Positions 8,635 through 16,268 of a stretch of 64,000 nucleotides of DNA are shown here, one piece after another. Within the stretch, counting starts at the first letter, position 1; every line of letters starts with the position of its first letter. This DNA comes from Sphaerisporangium sp040683095 (GTDB lineage Bacteria; Actinomycetota; Actinomycetes; Streptosporangiales; Streptosporangiaceae): positions 1 through 64,000 of the forward strand of contig NZ_JBFBCI010000048.1 in the NCBI RefSeq assembly GCF_040683095.1. Direction: 5' to 3'. A program made the position numbers and the translations under genes. Under the pieces are notes generated by a model. The model saw only the letters and a program-made list of their open reading frames with translations. It searched no databases and was not told where the DNA came from.

Positions 8635-9012
8635 GCGTCCTACCCCTTCTCATGCGCCGAAGCTCCTGACCTACGGAAGGTAGCGTTTCACTTGAGTACT
8701 ACGCGAAATTCGGCTCGCGGGAGCGGCCTGGGAAGAGAAGTGCATCGCACGAGTCGTGGCTTCCGATACGGTCAGGGTCTGACGGCGGTGACACAGGCGG
8801 TCGTCCGCCTGCGAGTTGAGCACACCATCATGGACCGGAATCCGCGCCGCGACCAAGAGCGACACCGGGAATGGAGGGTGTCCGGCAGTGGGATTTGCCC
8901 GGGGTTCGCGTGACAGGGCGCGGGCGCGGCGCCCGCGCCCGCGGGCCGCGAGGACGGCGGCAGGGCGCGGTGCCGGGCGGTGGGACGATGATGCGGGTGG
9001 GTGGAAAGACGG
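8635..9012. other. non-coding interval with two hairpins
   Basis: 378 bp between divergently oriented genes. It contains a 7-bp hairpin CAGGCGG/CCGCCTG (8794-8811) and a perfect 10-bp GC-only hairpin GGGCGCGGGC/GCCCGCGCCC (8916-8940). An AT-richer patch near 8685-8710 could hold the promoter of the minus-strand gene. I see no credible CDS. Confidence 0.4.
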
Positions 9013-9213
9013 ATGACGGAGACCGGCGAGTCCCGGACGGGCAGCGGCGAGGCGCGGGTGGCGGCCGCCCTGACCAGGCTGGGCGCCCTCGGCGATCTTC
9101 CCGTGGGGGAGCACGTCGCGGTGTTCGAGGAAGTGCTCGGGGGGCTGGAGGCGATCCTGGCCTCGGTGGACGAGGCGTCCGCCGTACCTGGGAACGGGAA
9201 CGGGCATCAGTGA
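9013..9213 (+). CDS. conserved small protein upstream of tlyA
   Basis: 66 residues: a short polar N-terminus, then one long amphipathic helix region (ARVAAALTRLGAL and HVAVFEEVLGGLEAILASV) and a Gly/Asn tail. No known domain. A small gene of similar length (Rv1693) occupies the same position between the phosphatase and tlyA in Mycobacterium, which supports it being real. GGAAAGACGG upstream of the ATG at 9013 is an acceptable ribosome binding site. Function unknown; a helical adaptor of TlyA or the phosphatase is possible but unsupported. Confidence 0.65.
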   Translation: MTETGESRTGSGEARVAAALTRLGALGDLPVGEHVAVFEEVLGGLEAILASVDEASAVPGNGNGHQ

Positions 9214-9239
9214 GGGCGGCGGCACCGGCCGGTCCCACC

Positions 9240-9299
9240 ATGTACGACATGAACCACATGAACCACAGGGCCGCGTGGCGGCACGGGCGTGCGCGGTGA
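9240..9299 (+). CDS. possible 19-residue leader peptide coupled to tlyA
   Basis: Short frame MYDMNHMNHRAAWRHGRAR ending in TGA that overlaps the GTG start of tlyA (GTGA). It contains a tandem 9-bp repeat ATGAACCAC and 18 of 19 codons end in G or C. No clear ribosome binding site is seen. The same frame is open upstream, so the peptide is a hypothesis; the stop-start overlap is what argues for translational coupling. Confidence 0.35.
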   Translation: MYDMNHMNHRAAWRHGRAR

Positions 9300-10114
9300 G
9301 CCGTCGCACCCGGCTGGACAGCGAGCTCGTACGCCGGGGCCTGGCCCGTTCCCGCGAGCACGCCGCCGATCTGATCACCGGGGGCCGGGTGACCGTGGGC
9401 GGCCGTACGGCGGCCAAGCCCGCCACACAGGTCGACACCGCCTCGGCGATCGTGGTGGCCGAGGCGGCGCAGGGCGCCGACTACGTTTCGCGGGGCGCCC
9501 ACAAGCTGCTCGGCGCCCTGGAGGTGTTCGGCCCGGCGGGGCTGGCCGTTGTCGGCCGCCGCTGCCTGGACGCGGGCGCCTCGACCGGTGGTTTCACGGA
9601 CGTGCTGCTCCGTTCGGGCGTGGCGCACGTGCTGGCGGTCGACGTCGGGTACGGTCAGCTCGCATGGTCGCTGCGCACGGACGATCGCGTCACGGTGATG
9701 GAGCGGGTCAACGTCCGCGATCTCACGCCCGAGATGGTGGGCGAGGCGCCGTCCCTGGTGGTAGGCGATTTGTCGTTCATCTCGCTGCGCCTGGTGCTGC
9801 CGGCCCTGGCCGCCTGCGCGGCGCCCGAGGCCGACTTCGTCATGCTGGTGAAGCCGCAGTTCGAGGTGGGCAAAGAACGTGTGGGGGCGGGTGGTGTCGT
9901 GCGCGATCCGGTGCTGCGGGCGGGCGCCGTGCGCGATGTCGCGGCGGCGGCGTCCACGCTGTCCCTTGAGGTGCGCGGCGTGACGGCCAGCCCGCTGCCC
10001 GGTCCGTCGGGCAACGTCGAGTACCTCATCTGGCTCGGGAGAGGTCCCGGGCCCGCGCCGGTGGCCGATCTCGACGCCGAGATCGAGCGCGCCGTCGCGG
10101 AAGGTCCCCAGTAG
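9296..10114 (+). CDS. tlyA: TlyA family rRNA 2'-O-methyltransferase / haemolysin homologue
   Basis: 272 residues: an S4-like RNA-binding domain at 1-60 (RLDSELVRRGLARSREHAADLI) and an FtsJ-like Rossmann methyltransferase domain with the SAM motif LDAGASTGGFTDVLL, the VGDLSFISLRLVLPAL segment and LVKPQFEVGKE. In Mycobacterium TlyA methylates C1409 of 16S and C1920 of 23S rRNA and its loss gives capreomycin resistance; which targets are modified here cannot be seen. The GTG at 9296 overlaps the preceding short frame; GTG 9275 is in frame but would add a non-homologous tail. nadK follows 35 bp later, so the two are probably co-transcribed. Confidence 0.92.
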   Translation: MSRRTRLDSELVRRGLARSREHAADLITGGRVTVGGRTAAKPATQVDTASAIVVAEAAQGADYVSRGAHKLLGALEVFGPAGLAVVGRRCLDAGASTGGFTDVLLRSGVAHVLAVDVGYGQLAWSLRTDDRVTVMERVNVRDLTPEMVGEAPSLVVGDLSFISLRLVLPALAACAAPEADFVMLVKPQFEVGKERVGAGGVVRDPVLRAGAVRDVAAAASTLSLEVRGVTASPLPGPSGNVEYLIWLGRGPGPAPVADLDAEIERAVAEGPQ

Positions 10115-10149
10115 TGCGCGGAGTGCCCGCCGGACGAGCGGAGTCGAGC

Positions 10150-11058
10150 ATGGATGCCGTCAAGCGTACGGTGCTGATCACGGCCCACACCGGGCGCGAG
10201 CCGGCGGTCGAGAGCGCGCGGCGGGTGATCCAGCGCTTCCTGGAGGCGGGCTTCACGGTCCGCGTCATGGAGCCGGAGGCCGAGGAGATCGCCGCCCCCG
10301 GGGTGGACGTCGTGCCCGCGCGTCCCACGGCGGCCGAGGACGCCGAGGTGCTGATGGTGCTGGGCGGGGACGGAACCCTGCTGCGTGCGGCCGAGCTGGC
10401 CCGCCCCGCCGGTACGCCTCTGCTGGGCGTCAACCTCGGCCACGTCGGATTCCTGGCCGAAGCCGAGATGGCCGACCTCGCCGAGGCGGTGGACCGCGTC
10501 GTGGCGCGCCGCTACACGGTCGAGGAGCGGATGACCGTCGAGGTCAACGTCCGGGCCAACGGCGAGGTGCTGGCCTCGACGTGGGCGCTGAACGAGGCGA
10601 GCGTCGAGAAGCGCGACCGCATGCTGGAGGTGGTGGCCGAGATCGACGGACACCCGTTGTCGCGCTGGGGCTGCGACGGGGTGATATGCGCCACTCCCAC
10701 GGGTTCGACGGCCTATGCCTTCTCGGCCGGAGGCCCGGTGGTCTGGCCGGAGGTCGAGGCCCTGCTGCTGGTGCCCAACAGCGCCCATGCCCTGTTCGCC
10801 CGCCCGCTGGTGGTCTCGCCCAATTCGGTCATCGCGCTGGAGATCCTTCCGGGGACGACGGGCGCGGTGTTGTGGTGCGACGGCCGCCGCCGGTTCGACC
10901 TGCCGCCGGGCGTGCGGGTGGAGGTGCGGCGGGCCGGGCTGCCCGTCCGGCTGGCGCGGCTGCACGACGTGGACACCACCGGGGCGCCGTTCACCGACAG
11001 GCTGGTGGCCAAGTTCGACCTGCCCGTACAGGGCTGGCGGGGCCGGGTCCGCCCGTAG
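10150..11058 (+). CDS. nadK: NAD kinase
   Basis: 302 residues, normal length for the ATP-dependent bacterial NAD kinase that makes NADP+. The motif GGDGTLLRAAE at residues 72-82 holds the catalytic Asp74; NLGHVGFLAE and ATPTGSTAYAFSAGGP are the family's conserved substrate-binding motifs. The ATG at 10150 has GGAG six bases upstream; an in-frame GTG overlapping the tlyA stop would add 12 residues without homology. Position between tlyA and recN is conserved in actinobacteria. Confidence 0.95.
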   Translation: MDAVKRTVLITAHTGREPAVESARRVIQRFLEAGFTVRVMEPEAEEIAAPGVDVVPARPTAAEDAEVLMVLGGDGTLLRAAELARPAGTPLLGVNLGHVGFLAEAEMADLAEAVDRVVARRYTVEERMTVEVNVRANGEVLASTWALNEASVEKRDRMLEVVAEIDGHPLSRWGCDGVICATPTGSTAYAFSAGGPVVWPEVEALLLVPNSAHALFARPLVVSPNSVIALEILPGTTGAVLWCDGRRRFDLPPGVRVEVRRAGLPVRLARLHDVDTTGAPFTDRLVAKFDLPVQGWRGRVRP

Positions 11059-11280
11059 TACCCGGGCGGCGCCGCGACACTCCAGGACGCGCGAGCCCGG
11101 CTCCCGGTCCGTGTGGGGTTTACGCCCTGGTCGCGCCCATGTGCGGGGGTAGTCATCGAAAACCTTGGCGATTTCCGCGTAGGATCGGCTCCGCACGGAG
11201 AGGTGACCGAGCCATGCCCGACACGGTCCGGCGAGGTGCCCGATCGGGAGGCGGCGCGGCGATACGGCGGGAGGGACCCA

Positions 11281-12999
11281 GTGCGGCCACGGGTCGATGA
11301 GGTCCGGATCAAAGGGCTCGGCGTGATCGATGAGGCTGTCCTGAAGCTCTCGTCGGGTCTCACCGTCGTCACGGGCGAGACGGGCGCGGGAAAGACGATG
11401 GTCGTGACCGGGCTCGGGCTGCTGTTCGGCGGCAGGGCCGATCCGGCGCGCGTCCGGCCGGGCGCCGACCGCGCGTCGGTGGAGGGCACGCTGGTCGTCG
11501 AGTCCGGCGGCCGGGTGGCCCAGCAGGTCGAGGACCTGGGCGGCACGGTCGAGGACGGCGAGCTGATCATCGCGCGTACGGTCTCGACGGAGGGCCGTTC
11601 GCGGGCGTGGCTGGGCGGCCGTTCGGTGCCGGTCGGCACGCTGACCTACCTCGCCGAGGATCTCGTGGCCGTCCACGGCCAGATGGACCAGCAGCGGCTG
11701 CTCCAGCCGGGCCGCCAGCGCGCGGCCCTGGACCGCTACGCGGGCGAGGAGCTGGTCAAGCCGCTGCGTGCCTACACCCAGGCGTACAAACGGCACAAAG
11801 ACGTCACTGGGGTCCTCGACGAGCTGACCACCCGCGCCCGCGAGCGCGAGCAGGAGGCCGACCGGCTGCGCTTCGGCCTGGAGGAGATCGAGAAGGTCGA
11901 TCCCAAGGCCGGCGAGGAGGTCGAGTTCAAGCAGGAGGAAGAGCGGCTGGCGCACGCCGACTCGCTGAAGAGCGCGGCCGTCACCGCCCACACCGCCCTG
12001 CTCGGCGACCCCATGGCGAGCACCCAGGGCGCCCAGGACGCCATCTCGCTGCTCGGGCACGCCCGCGCGGCGGTGGAGGCCGTGCGCGGGTTCGACACCG
12101 CGCTGGCGGGTATCGGCGACCGGCTGGCCGAGGCCGGCTATCTGGTCTCGGACGTCGCCACCGAGCTCGCCGCCTACGCCGAATCGGTCGACGCCGACCC
12201 GGCCAGGCTGGCGGCCGTGCAGGAGCGCCGCGCGCTGCTGACGGGCCTGCTGCGGAAGTACGGCGAGGACACCGCCGCCGTCCTGGCGTGGGCCGCGAAC
12301 GCCGCCGCCCGGGTCTCCGAGCTGGAGGGCGACGACGACCGCATCGCCGAGCTCACCCGCGAGCGCGAGGAGCTCACCGCCCGCCTTACTGAGCTGGCGG
12401 GCGACCTGACCCGCATCCGCACCGCGGCGGCCGAGCGCTTCGGCGCGGCCGTCACCGCCGAGCTGGCCGCGCTCGCCATGCCGCACGCCCGTGTGGTCGT
12501 GGTGGTCACGCCGAGCGGCCAGTTCGGCACCGAGGGCGCCGACGAGATCGAGCTGCGCATGATGTCCCATCCGGGGGCTCCTGCGCTGCCGCTCAACAAG
12601 GGGGCCTCCGGCGGTGAGCTCAGCCGGGTGATGCTGGCCATCGAGGTCGTGTTCGCCGGCGCCGATCCGGTGCCGACCTTCGTGTTCGACGAGGTCGACG
12701 CCGGGGTGGGCGGCAAGGCGGCCGTAGAGATCGGCCGCCGCCTGGCCCGCCTGGCCCGCACGGCTCAGGTGATCGTGGTGACCCACCTTCCGCAGGTCGC
12801 GGCGTTCGCCGACCAGCATCTGGTCGTCGAGAAGGCCGGGGACGGCCGTGTCGTGCGCAGCGGCGTGACGGCGCTGGACCACGAGGCCCGCGCGCGCGAG
12901 CTGTCGCGCATGCTGGCCGGCCTGGAGGACTCCGAGCTGGGTCGCGCGCACGCCGAGGAACTGCTGTCGATCGCCGCCGCCGACAAGGTGGCGGACTGA
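11281..12999 (+). CDS. recN: DNA repair protein RecN
   Basis: 572 residues, an SMC-like ATPase of double-strand break repair. Walker A GETGAGKT near residue 33, two antiparallel coiled-coil arms with many Arg, Glu and Ala residues (about 160-370), then the signature GASGGELSRVMLAIE, Walker B FVFDEVDAGVGG and VTHLPQVAAFAD. The GTG at 11281 is preceded by GGGAGGGACCCA; the reading frame is open further upstream but without homology. The 222-bp space after nadK probably carries its own promoter. I did not find a GAAC-N4-GTTC LexA site there. Confidence 0.95.
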   Translation: MRPRVDEVRIKGLGVIDEAVLKLSSGLTVVTGETGAGKTMVVTGLGLLFGGRADPARVRPGADRASVEGTLVVESGGRVAQQVEDLGGTVEDGELIIARTVSTEGRSRAWLGGRSVPVGTLTYLAEDLVAVHGQMDQQRLLQPGRQRAALDRYAGEELVKPLRAYTQAYKRHKDVTGVLDELTTRAREREQEADRLRFGLEEIEKVDPKAGEEVEFKQEEERLAHADSLKSAAVTAHTALLGDPMASTQGAQDAISLLGHARAAVEAVRGFDTALAGIGDRLAEAGYLVSDVATELAAYAESVDADPARLAAVQERRALLTGLLRKYGEDTAAVLAWAANAAARVSELEGDDDRIAELTREREELTARLTELAGDLTRIRTAAAERFGAAVTAELAALAMPHARVVVVVTPSGQFGTEGADEIELRMMSHPGAPALPLNKGASGGELSRVMLAIEVVFAGADPVPTFVFDEVDAGVGGKAAVEIGRRLARLARTAQVIVVTHLPQVAAFADQHLVVEKAGDGRVVRSGVTALDHEARARELSRMLAGLEDSELGRAHAEELLSIAAADKVAD

Positions 13000-13165
13000 C
13001 GAAGACGGCCGGACCCGCCCGTTTCGCCGGGTATGCGATGACTCACCGCGGGCAGGGAGATCGGGTGATCGCGGGGCGGATGTCCGCGATTCGGGGGCAG
13101 TGACAAATCTGACACGCCGTGAAGCGAGCCCATCTTGGTCTCAAGCTCTGGCAGGATGGTTCGTG

Positions 13166-14362
13166 ATGAAGGTGCCGACCTTGAGGGTTCAGGGCCTCCG
13201 CCGCAGGAAGGCGTCAGACCTTCCCGGGGTGACGGCAGTGGCGAGGATCGATCGGCGGACCAAGACACTGACCAAGCGTCTGCGGCCCGGGGAGATCGCG
13301 ATTGTCGATCACGTCGACGTCGACCGGGTGAGCGCGGAGGCTCTTGTCGCGTGCGGAGCTTCGGTGGTGGTGAACGTCGCCGCCAGCATCAGCGGGCGCT
13401 ATCCGAACCTCGGACCGCAGATCCTGCTCAACGCCGGGGTCGCGCTGATCGACAACGCCACGCCCGACCTGTTCGACCGGGTGCGCGACGGCGACGTCGT
13501 GCGTGTCCATGAGGGCGAGGTCTACCTGGAGGACGAGCTCGTCGGCAAGGGCGAGCCGGTCACCGCCGAGAGCGTGAGCGCGGCGATGACCGAGGCGCGG
13601 GCGGGCCTGTCGATCCAGATCGAAGACTTCGCCATGAACACCATGGAGTACATCCGCCGCGAGCGGGACCTTCTCATCGACGGCGTGGGCGTCCCCGACA
13701 TCCGCACCACCATGGAGGGCCGTCACGTCCTGGTCGTGGTGCGCGGGTACCACTACAAGGAGGACATCGCCACCCTCCGCCCCTACATCCGCGAGTACCG
13801 CCCCGTCCTGATCGGTGTGGACGGCGGGGCCGACGCCCTGATCGAGGCCGGCTACCTGCCCGACCTCATCGTGGGCGACTTCGACTCGGTGTCCGAGCGC
13901 GCGCTGTGCTGCGGCGCCGAGCTGGTCGTGCACGCCTACCGCGACGGGCGCGCGCCCGGGCTGGAGCGGGTGCAGCAGCTCGGCCAGCAGGCCGTCGTCT
14001 TCCCCGCGACCGGCACGAGCGAGGACATCGCGATGCTCCTCGCCGACGACAAGGGCGCCAGCCTGATCGTCGCGGTCGGCACGCACGGTACCCTGATCGA
14101 GTTCCTGGACAAGGGCCGGTCCGGCATGGCCAGCACTTTTCTCACCCGGTTGCGCGTCGGGGGCAAGCTGGTGGAGGCCAAGGGCGTCAGCAGGCTCTAC
14201 CGCAGCCGCATCTCGATCGGCTCGCTGCTGCTGCTGGTGGCCACCGCCGTCGTCACCATGAGCGTGGTGCTGTGGTTCTCTCCGATGGGCAAGGTCTGGC
14301 TGAACGGGCTTCGTGACGCCTGGAACGGTTTCGTCTTCTGGTTGGTCGGGCTCTTCTCGTGA
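13166..14362 (+). CDS. steA: SteA-like cytokinetic/cell-separation protein
   Basis: 398 residues. A soluble N-terminal part with VDHVDVDRVSAEALV and NVAASISGRYPNLGP, a central thiamine-pyrophosphokinase-like segment (GVDGGADALIEAGYL then DLIVGDFDSVSE), and one C-terminal membrane helix (about 352-374) with a short tail. In Corynebacterium SteA partners SteB at the septum and helps activate peptidoglycan hydrolysis for daughter-cell separation; an analogous role here is inferred. The start at ATG 13166 (MKVPTLRVQGLRRR) is chosen because upstream residues look unrelated. Its stop overlaps steB by GTGA, so the pair is translationally coupled. Confidence 0.85.
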   Translation: MKVPTLRVQGLRRRKASDLPGVTAVARIDRRTKTLTKRLRPGEIAIVDHVDVDRVSAEALVACGASVVVNVAASISGRYPNLGPQILLNAGVALIDNATPDLFDRVRDGDVVRVHEGEVYLEDELVGKGEPVTAESVSAAMTEARAGLSIQIEDFAMNTMEYIRRERDLLIDGVGVPDIRTTMEGRHVLVVVRGYHYKEDIATLRPYIREYRPVLIGVDGGADALIEAGYLPDLIVGDFDSVSERALCCGAELVVHAYRDGRAPGLERVQQLGQQAVVFPATGTSEDIAMLLADDKGASLIVAVGTHGTLIEFLDKGRSGMASTFLTRLRVGGKLVEAKGVSRLYRSRISIGSLLLLVATAVVTMSVVLWFSPMGKVWLNGLRDAWNGFVFWLVGLFS

Positions 14363-15339
14363 TCGATTTCCGCTATCACATCGTCTCCATCGTCGCGATC
14401 TTCCTCGCGCTGGCCATCGGCATCGTGCTGGGCAGCACCGTGCTGAACGCGCCGCTCGTCGCCTCGACGGAGAAGGTCACCGCGCAGCTCCGCGGCACCA
14501 ACGCCGAGCTGTACGACCAGATCGCCCAGGCGCAGACGCGCGGCGGCGCCAGCGACGCCTTCATCGCCGAGCGGCTGCCCCAGCTCGTGCAGGGCACGCT
14601 CGCCGGCGAGCGCGTCGTGATCGTCGAGGCCCCGGGCGCCGACTCCAAGCTGCGCGAGCCGGTCCAGCAGGTGCTCACCGCGGCCGGCGCCGTGGTCAGC
14701 GGCCGGGTCACGATCACCGAGAAGTACCTCACCGCCGACCCGTCGCCCGCCGTCGACCAGCTCGTCACGGCCAGTCCCACCCCGCTGACGTTCTCCGCCG
14801 ACGCCACCCCCTACGACAAGGCCGCGGCGGTGCTGGCGAGCGCCGTCGTGACGTCGGACAAGACGCTGGCGGGCAAGGACGACCCCACGGCCACGAGCGT
14901 GCTCGACGGCTTCGAGAAGGGCGGCATGCTTGCGCTGGACGGCGACCCGGGCAAGCGGGCCACGCTCGCGCTGGTCATGGCGCCCGCCGCCCCGTACGAG
15001 GGCAAGGACGCCGAAGCGCAGACCGCCGCCATCGTCGCCCTGGCCACCGGGCTGGACCAGGCGAGCGAGGGCGTGGTCGTGGCCGGGGTGGTCCCGGTCT
15101 CCACGGCCGCCGGCGTCGTGGCCGCCGTGCGCGCGGACGGGGACGCCTCCGGGAAGGTCTCCACGGTCGACAACGCCGATATGGCCTTCGGCCGGGCCGC
15201 GGTGGTCTACGCTCTGCGGGAGCAGGTGGCCGGGGACGCCGGGCAGTACGGCCTGGGTTCGGACGCCGTGGCGGCCGACCCGTCCCCAGCGGCCCCCCTG
15301 ACCCCCACGCCCACCTCCTCGGAGGGCGCGGGCGGCTGA
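14359..15339 (+). CDS. steB: SteB/MctB family protein
   Basis: 326 residues. One N-terminal membrane helix (IVAIFLALAIGIVLGSTVL, residues 8-26), a coiled-coil stretch after it (STEKVTAQLRGTNAEL), then an extracytoplasmic domain rich in Ala, Val and Asp and a Pro/Thr-rich tail. This is the family containing SteB of Corynebacterium and MctB (Rv1698) of Mycobacterium, the latter described as a copper-transport or outer-envelope protein. The overlap with steA favours the SteA-SteB cell-separation role. No porin-like features are visible. Confidence 0.85.
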   Translation: MIDFRYHIVSIVAIFLALAIGIVLGSTVLNAPLVASTEKVTAQLRGTNAELYDQIAQAQTRGGASDAFIAERLPQLVQGTLAGERVVIVEAPGADSKLREPVQQVLTAAGAVVSGRVTITEKYLTADPSPAVDQLVTASPTPLTFSADATPYDKAAAVLASAVVTSDKTLAGKDDPTATSVLDGFEKGGMLALDGDPGKRATLALVMAPAAPYEGKDAEAQTAAIVALATGLDQASEGVVVAGVVPVSTAAGVVAAVRADGDASGKVSTVDNADMAFGRAAVVYALREQVAGDAGQYGLGSDAVAADPSPAAPLTPTPTSSEGAGG

Positions 15340-15401
15340 TCTGCCCTGACGACCACGCGTCCCGGCGCGCGCCGGGTGCTCCTGACGAAGAGGGATCCGC
15401 T

Positions 15402-16268
15402 GTGGCCCAACGCTCCTGGCTCGGTGCCCTGGCCGGTGCCGCCCTCGGCGCCGTCGCCGCCCGCGCCGCCTACACCGCGTTCACCCGCCGCCCGCCGATC
15501 GGCGACGAGAAGACCTGGACGCGCACCAACCACCGCGGCGAGCCGATCACGCTGCTCGAAGGCCCGGCGTTCGTGGCGGGCGCGGGGGCCGCGGCCGCCC
15601 TGGTCCCGGGCCTGCCCGGGCGGGTCCGCGCCGCCGCCGTCCTCGCCGGGGCGGGCGCCGGGGGGCTCGGCGCCTACGACGACCTGCGCGGGTCGGGCGC
15701 GTCCAAGGGCTTCAAGGGGCACCTGACCGCGCTGGCCCGGGGGGAGGTGACCAGCGGGGCGGTGAAGATCCTCGGCATCGGCGCCGCCGGCCTCGCCGCC
15801 GCCGCCCTGCTGCCGCGTGCTCCCAAGGGGGCGGGGGCGCGGCTCGCCGACACGCTGATCGACGGCGCGCTCATCGCCGGGGCCGCCAACCTCGCCAACC
15901 TGTTCGACCTGCGCCCCGGCCGCGCCATCAAGGTGGGGCTGCTGGCCGGAGGCCCGCTGGTCGCGGCGTCGCTGGCCAAGGACGCCCCGGCGGGTGCCGC
16001 GCTGGCCGCCGTGCCGCTCGGCGCGGGCATCGCCCTGCTTCCCGAGGACCTCGGCGAGCGCGCCATGCTCGGCGACGCGGGCGCGAACGCCCTCGGCGCG
16101 CTGCTCGGCGTCGCCGCCGCCTCCTCGCTCGGCCGTCCCGCTCGGCTGGCGGCGCTCGGCGTGGTGGCCGGGCTGACCGCGGCCTCCGAGAAGGTCAGCT
16201 TCACCAAGGTGATCGCCGGGAACCCCGTGCTGAACCGCCTCGACATGCTGGGCCGCCGTCCCAGATGA
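15402..16268 (+). CDS. MraY/WecA-like polytopic membrane protein
   Basis: 288 residues, mostly Ala/Gly/Leu-rich membrane helices. Three segments recall the polyprenyl-phosphate sugar-1-phosphate transferase family: GAYDDLRG after the second helix (compare the DD motif), LANLFDLRPGRAIK (compare the DGLDG loop) and AMLGDAGANALGALLG (compare MGDTGSLALGG). The catalytic signatures are present only in degenerate form, so enzymatic activity is uncertain. It lies between steB and murJ, overlapping murJ by ATGA, which ties it to lipid-linked envelope precursors. The GTG at 15402 follows AGAGGGATCC. Confidence 0.75.
   Translation: MAQRSWLGALAGAALGAVAARAAYTAFTRRPPIGDEKTWTRTNHRGEPITLLEGPAFVAGAGAAAALVPGLPGRVRAAAVLAGAGAGGLGAYDDLRGSGASKGFKGHLTALARGEVTSGAVKILGIGAAGLAAAALLPRAPKGAGARLADTLIDGALIAGAANLANLFDLRPGRAIKVGLLAGGPLVAASLAKDAPAGAALAAVPLGAGIALLPEDLGERAMLGDAGANALGALLGVAAASSLGRPARLAALGVVAGLTAASEKVSFTKVIAGNPVLNRLDMLGRRPR

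Noticed and set aside
11059..11280. LexA (SOS) box before recN
   Set aside because: No GAAC-N4-GTTC was found; only an approximate GAAA/TTTC symmetry near 11159-11176.
9655..12951. Open minus-strand frame of more than 1000 codons across tlyA, nadK and recN
   Set aside because: It runs antisense to genes with clear motifs and is a product of high GC; its translation is Ala/Arg/His-rich without domains.
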